From Oscillospiraceae bacterium (GTDB lineage: Bacteria; Bacillota; Clostridia; Oscillospirales; Oscillospiraceae): a stretch of 6,348 nt of DNA. Below are positions 6,179-6,348 of the stretch, one piece after another (position 1 is the first letter of the stretch; the number at the start of each line of letters is the position of its first letter). A model generated the notes under the pieces. That model was not told the origin of the DNA. It saw only the letters and a list, made by a program, of their open reading frames with translations, and ran no database searches. The DNA lies in assembly GCA_029009035.1 (NCBI GenBank), contig JAQXJQ010000018.1:1-6348 (forward strand). Reading direction: 5' to 3'. Both the position numbers and the translations under genes were made by a program.

Positions 6179-6232
6179 GAGACTGTCGAAAAAGCCGGAT
6201 TTACATACACGAAGTGCAAGAGCCTCGCAGAG

Positions 6233-6256
6233 TTCCGTCATCCGCAGATGACGGAA
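6233..6256. repeat. perfect 10-bp inverted repeat (hairpin)
   Basis: TTCCGTCATC at 6233-6242 and GATGACGGAA at 6247-6256 are exact reverse complements around a CGCA loop. There is no U-tract on either side, so it is not a standard terminator. It sits inside a wider closing stem (6196-6202 with 6264-6270). Confidence 0.85.
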
Positions 6257-6269
6257 TAAAGTGAAATCC

Positions 6270-6302
6270 GTTTTTTCTGAGGACATGTGCCTCAGAAAAA
6301 AC
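6270..6302. repeat. 13-bp inverted repeat with A/T outer arms
   Basis: A G, six T and CTGAGG (6270-6282) pair perfectly with CCTCAG, six A and C (6290-6302) around a 7-base loop containing the palindrome ACATGT. The T-run is in the 5' arm on both strands, so it is not built like an intrinsic terminator. Confidence 0.85.
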
Positions 6303-6348
6303 ACTTCTCAGTTCGCAAGCGTGCGAGCACAGCGAGTGCGCAGAAGCG

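Larger units (their letters stand above)
6142..6348. other. noncoding structured region, possible dispersed repeat
   Basis: This stretch to the right edge has no ORF that I trust. It is packed with inverted repeats: the stem at 6149-6178; a closing stem CGGATTT (6196-6202) with AAATCCG (6264-6270); a perfect 10-bp hairpin (6233-6242 with 6247-6256, loop CGCA); and a 13-bp hairpin (6270-6282 with 6290-6302). It ends in a GC-rich tract of short repeats (GCGAG, GTGC/GCAC). The composition differs from the coding DNA next to it. This is consistent with a REP-like or MITE-like repeat, the edge of a mobile element, or a folded RNA; the window ends before it can be resolved. Confidence 0.55.

Noticed and set aside
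5446..6219. Minus-strand open frame (257 codons) opposite the deacylase end and acetyltransferase
   Set aside because: It is a shadow of two real genes with full family motifs; no ribosome site or domain supports it.
6119..6304. Minus-strand 61-codon open frame in the right-hand noncoding region
   Set aside because: It is translated through three hairpins and a terminator and overlaps the acetyltransferase end; no good ribosome site. It is better explained as chance coding of a repeat element.

Overview
This window looks like a piece of chromosome from a GC-rich, low-complexity-free Gram-positive anaerobe. The best guess is a clostridial gut bacterium of the Oscillospirales type. That rests on strong AGGAGG-type ribosome binding sites, sigma-A-type promoters, GC-rich codon third positions, short intergenic gaps, and membrane proteins with SH3b and Big2 domains. 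The taxonomy is inferred; no marker gene is present.

Layout. Bases 2-736 (+) hold the C-terminal 60% of an M29-family metallo-aminopeptidase, cut by the left edge. It is followed after 23 bases by a complete alpha-phosphoglucomutase/phosphomannomutase of the PgcA type (760-2487, +). A strong 17-bp stem terminator at 2503-2541 serves this pair and also the convergent gene at 2546-3571 (-). That gene encodes a single-pass membrane protein with a cytoplasmic zinc ribbon, a Pro/Thr/Glu-rich stalk, a Big2 immunoglobulin-like domain and an SH3b domain. A 169-base AT-rich divergent promoter region (3572-3740) holds a promoter for each direction.

To the right runs a compact three-gene (+) operon: a TerB-like/CbbX-SpoVK-like AAA+ ATPase (3741-5174), a YbaK/EbsC-type aminoacyl-tRNA deacylase (5178-5645) and a GNAT acetyltransferase of the arylalkylamine type (5650-6141). 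The gaps are only 3 and 4 bases, so these genes are almost certainly co-transcribed. The last 207 bases carry no credible gene. They hold at least three strong stem-loops and look like a dispersed repeat or structured noncoding element.

How they fit together. The aminopeptidase and PgcA are housekeeping enzymes (peptide turnover; glucose-6-phosphate to glucose-1-phosphate for cell envelope sugars). The SH3b/Big2 membrane protein and the AAA+ ATPase share a divergent control region, so they may be co-regulated. The downstream deacylase (translation quality control) and acetyltransferase ride on the AAA+ promoter. The TerB-AAA+ protein has no RuBisCO gene nearby, so its client is unknown; this is the least explained part of the window. 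Nothing here is a clear defence island, CRISPR array or intact transposon.
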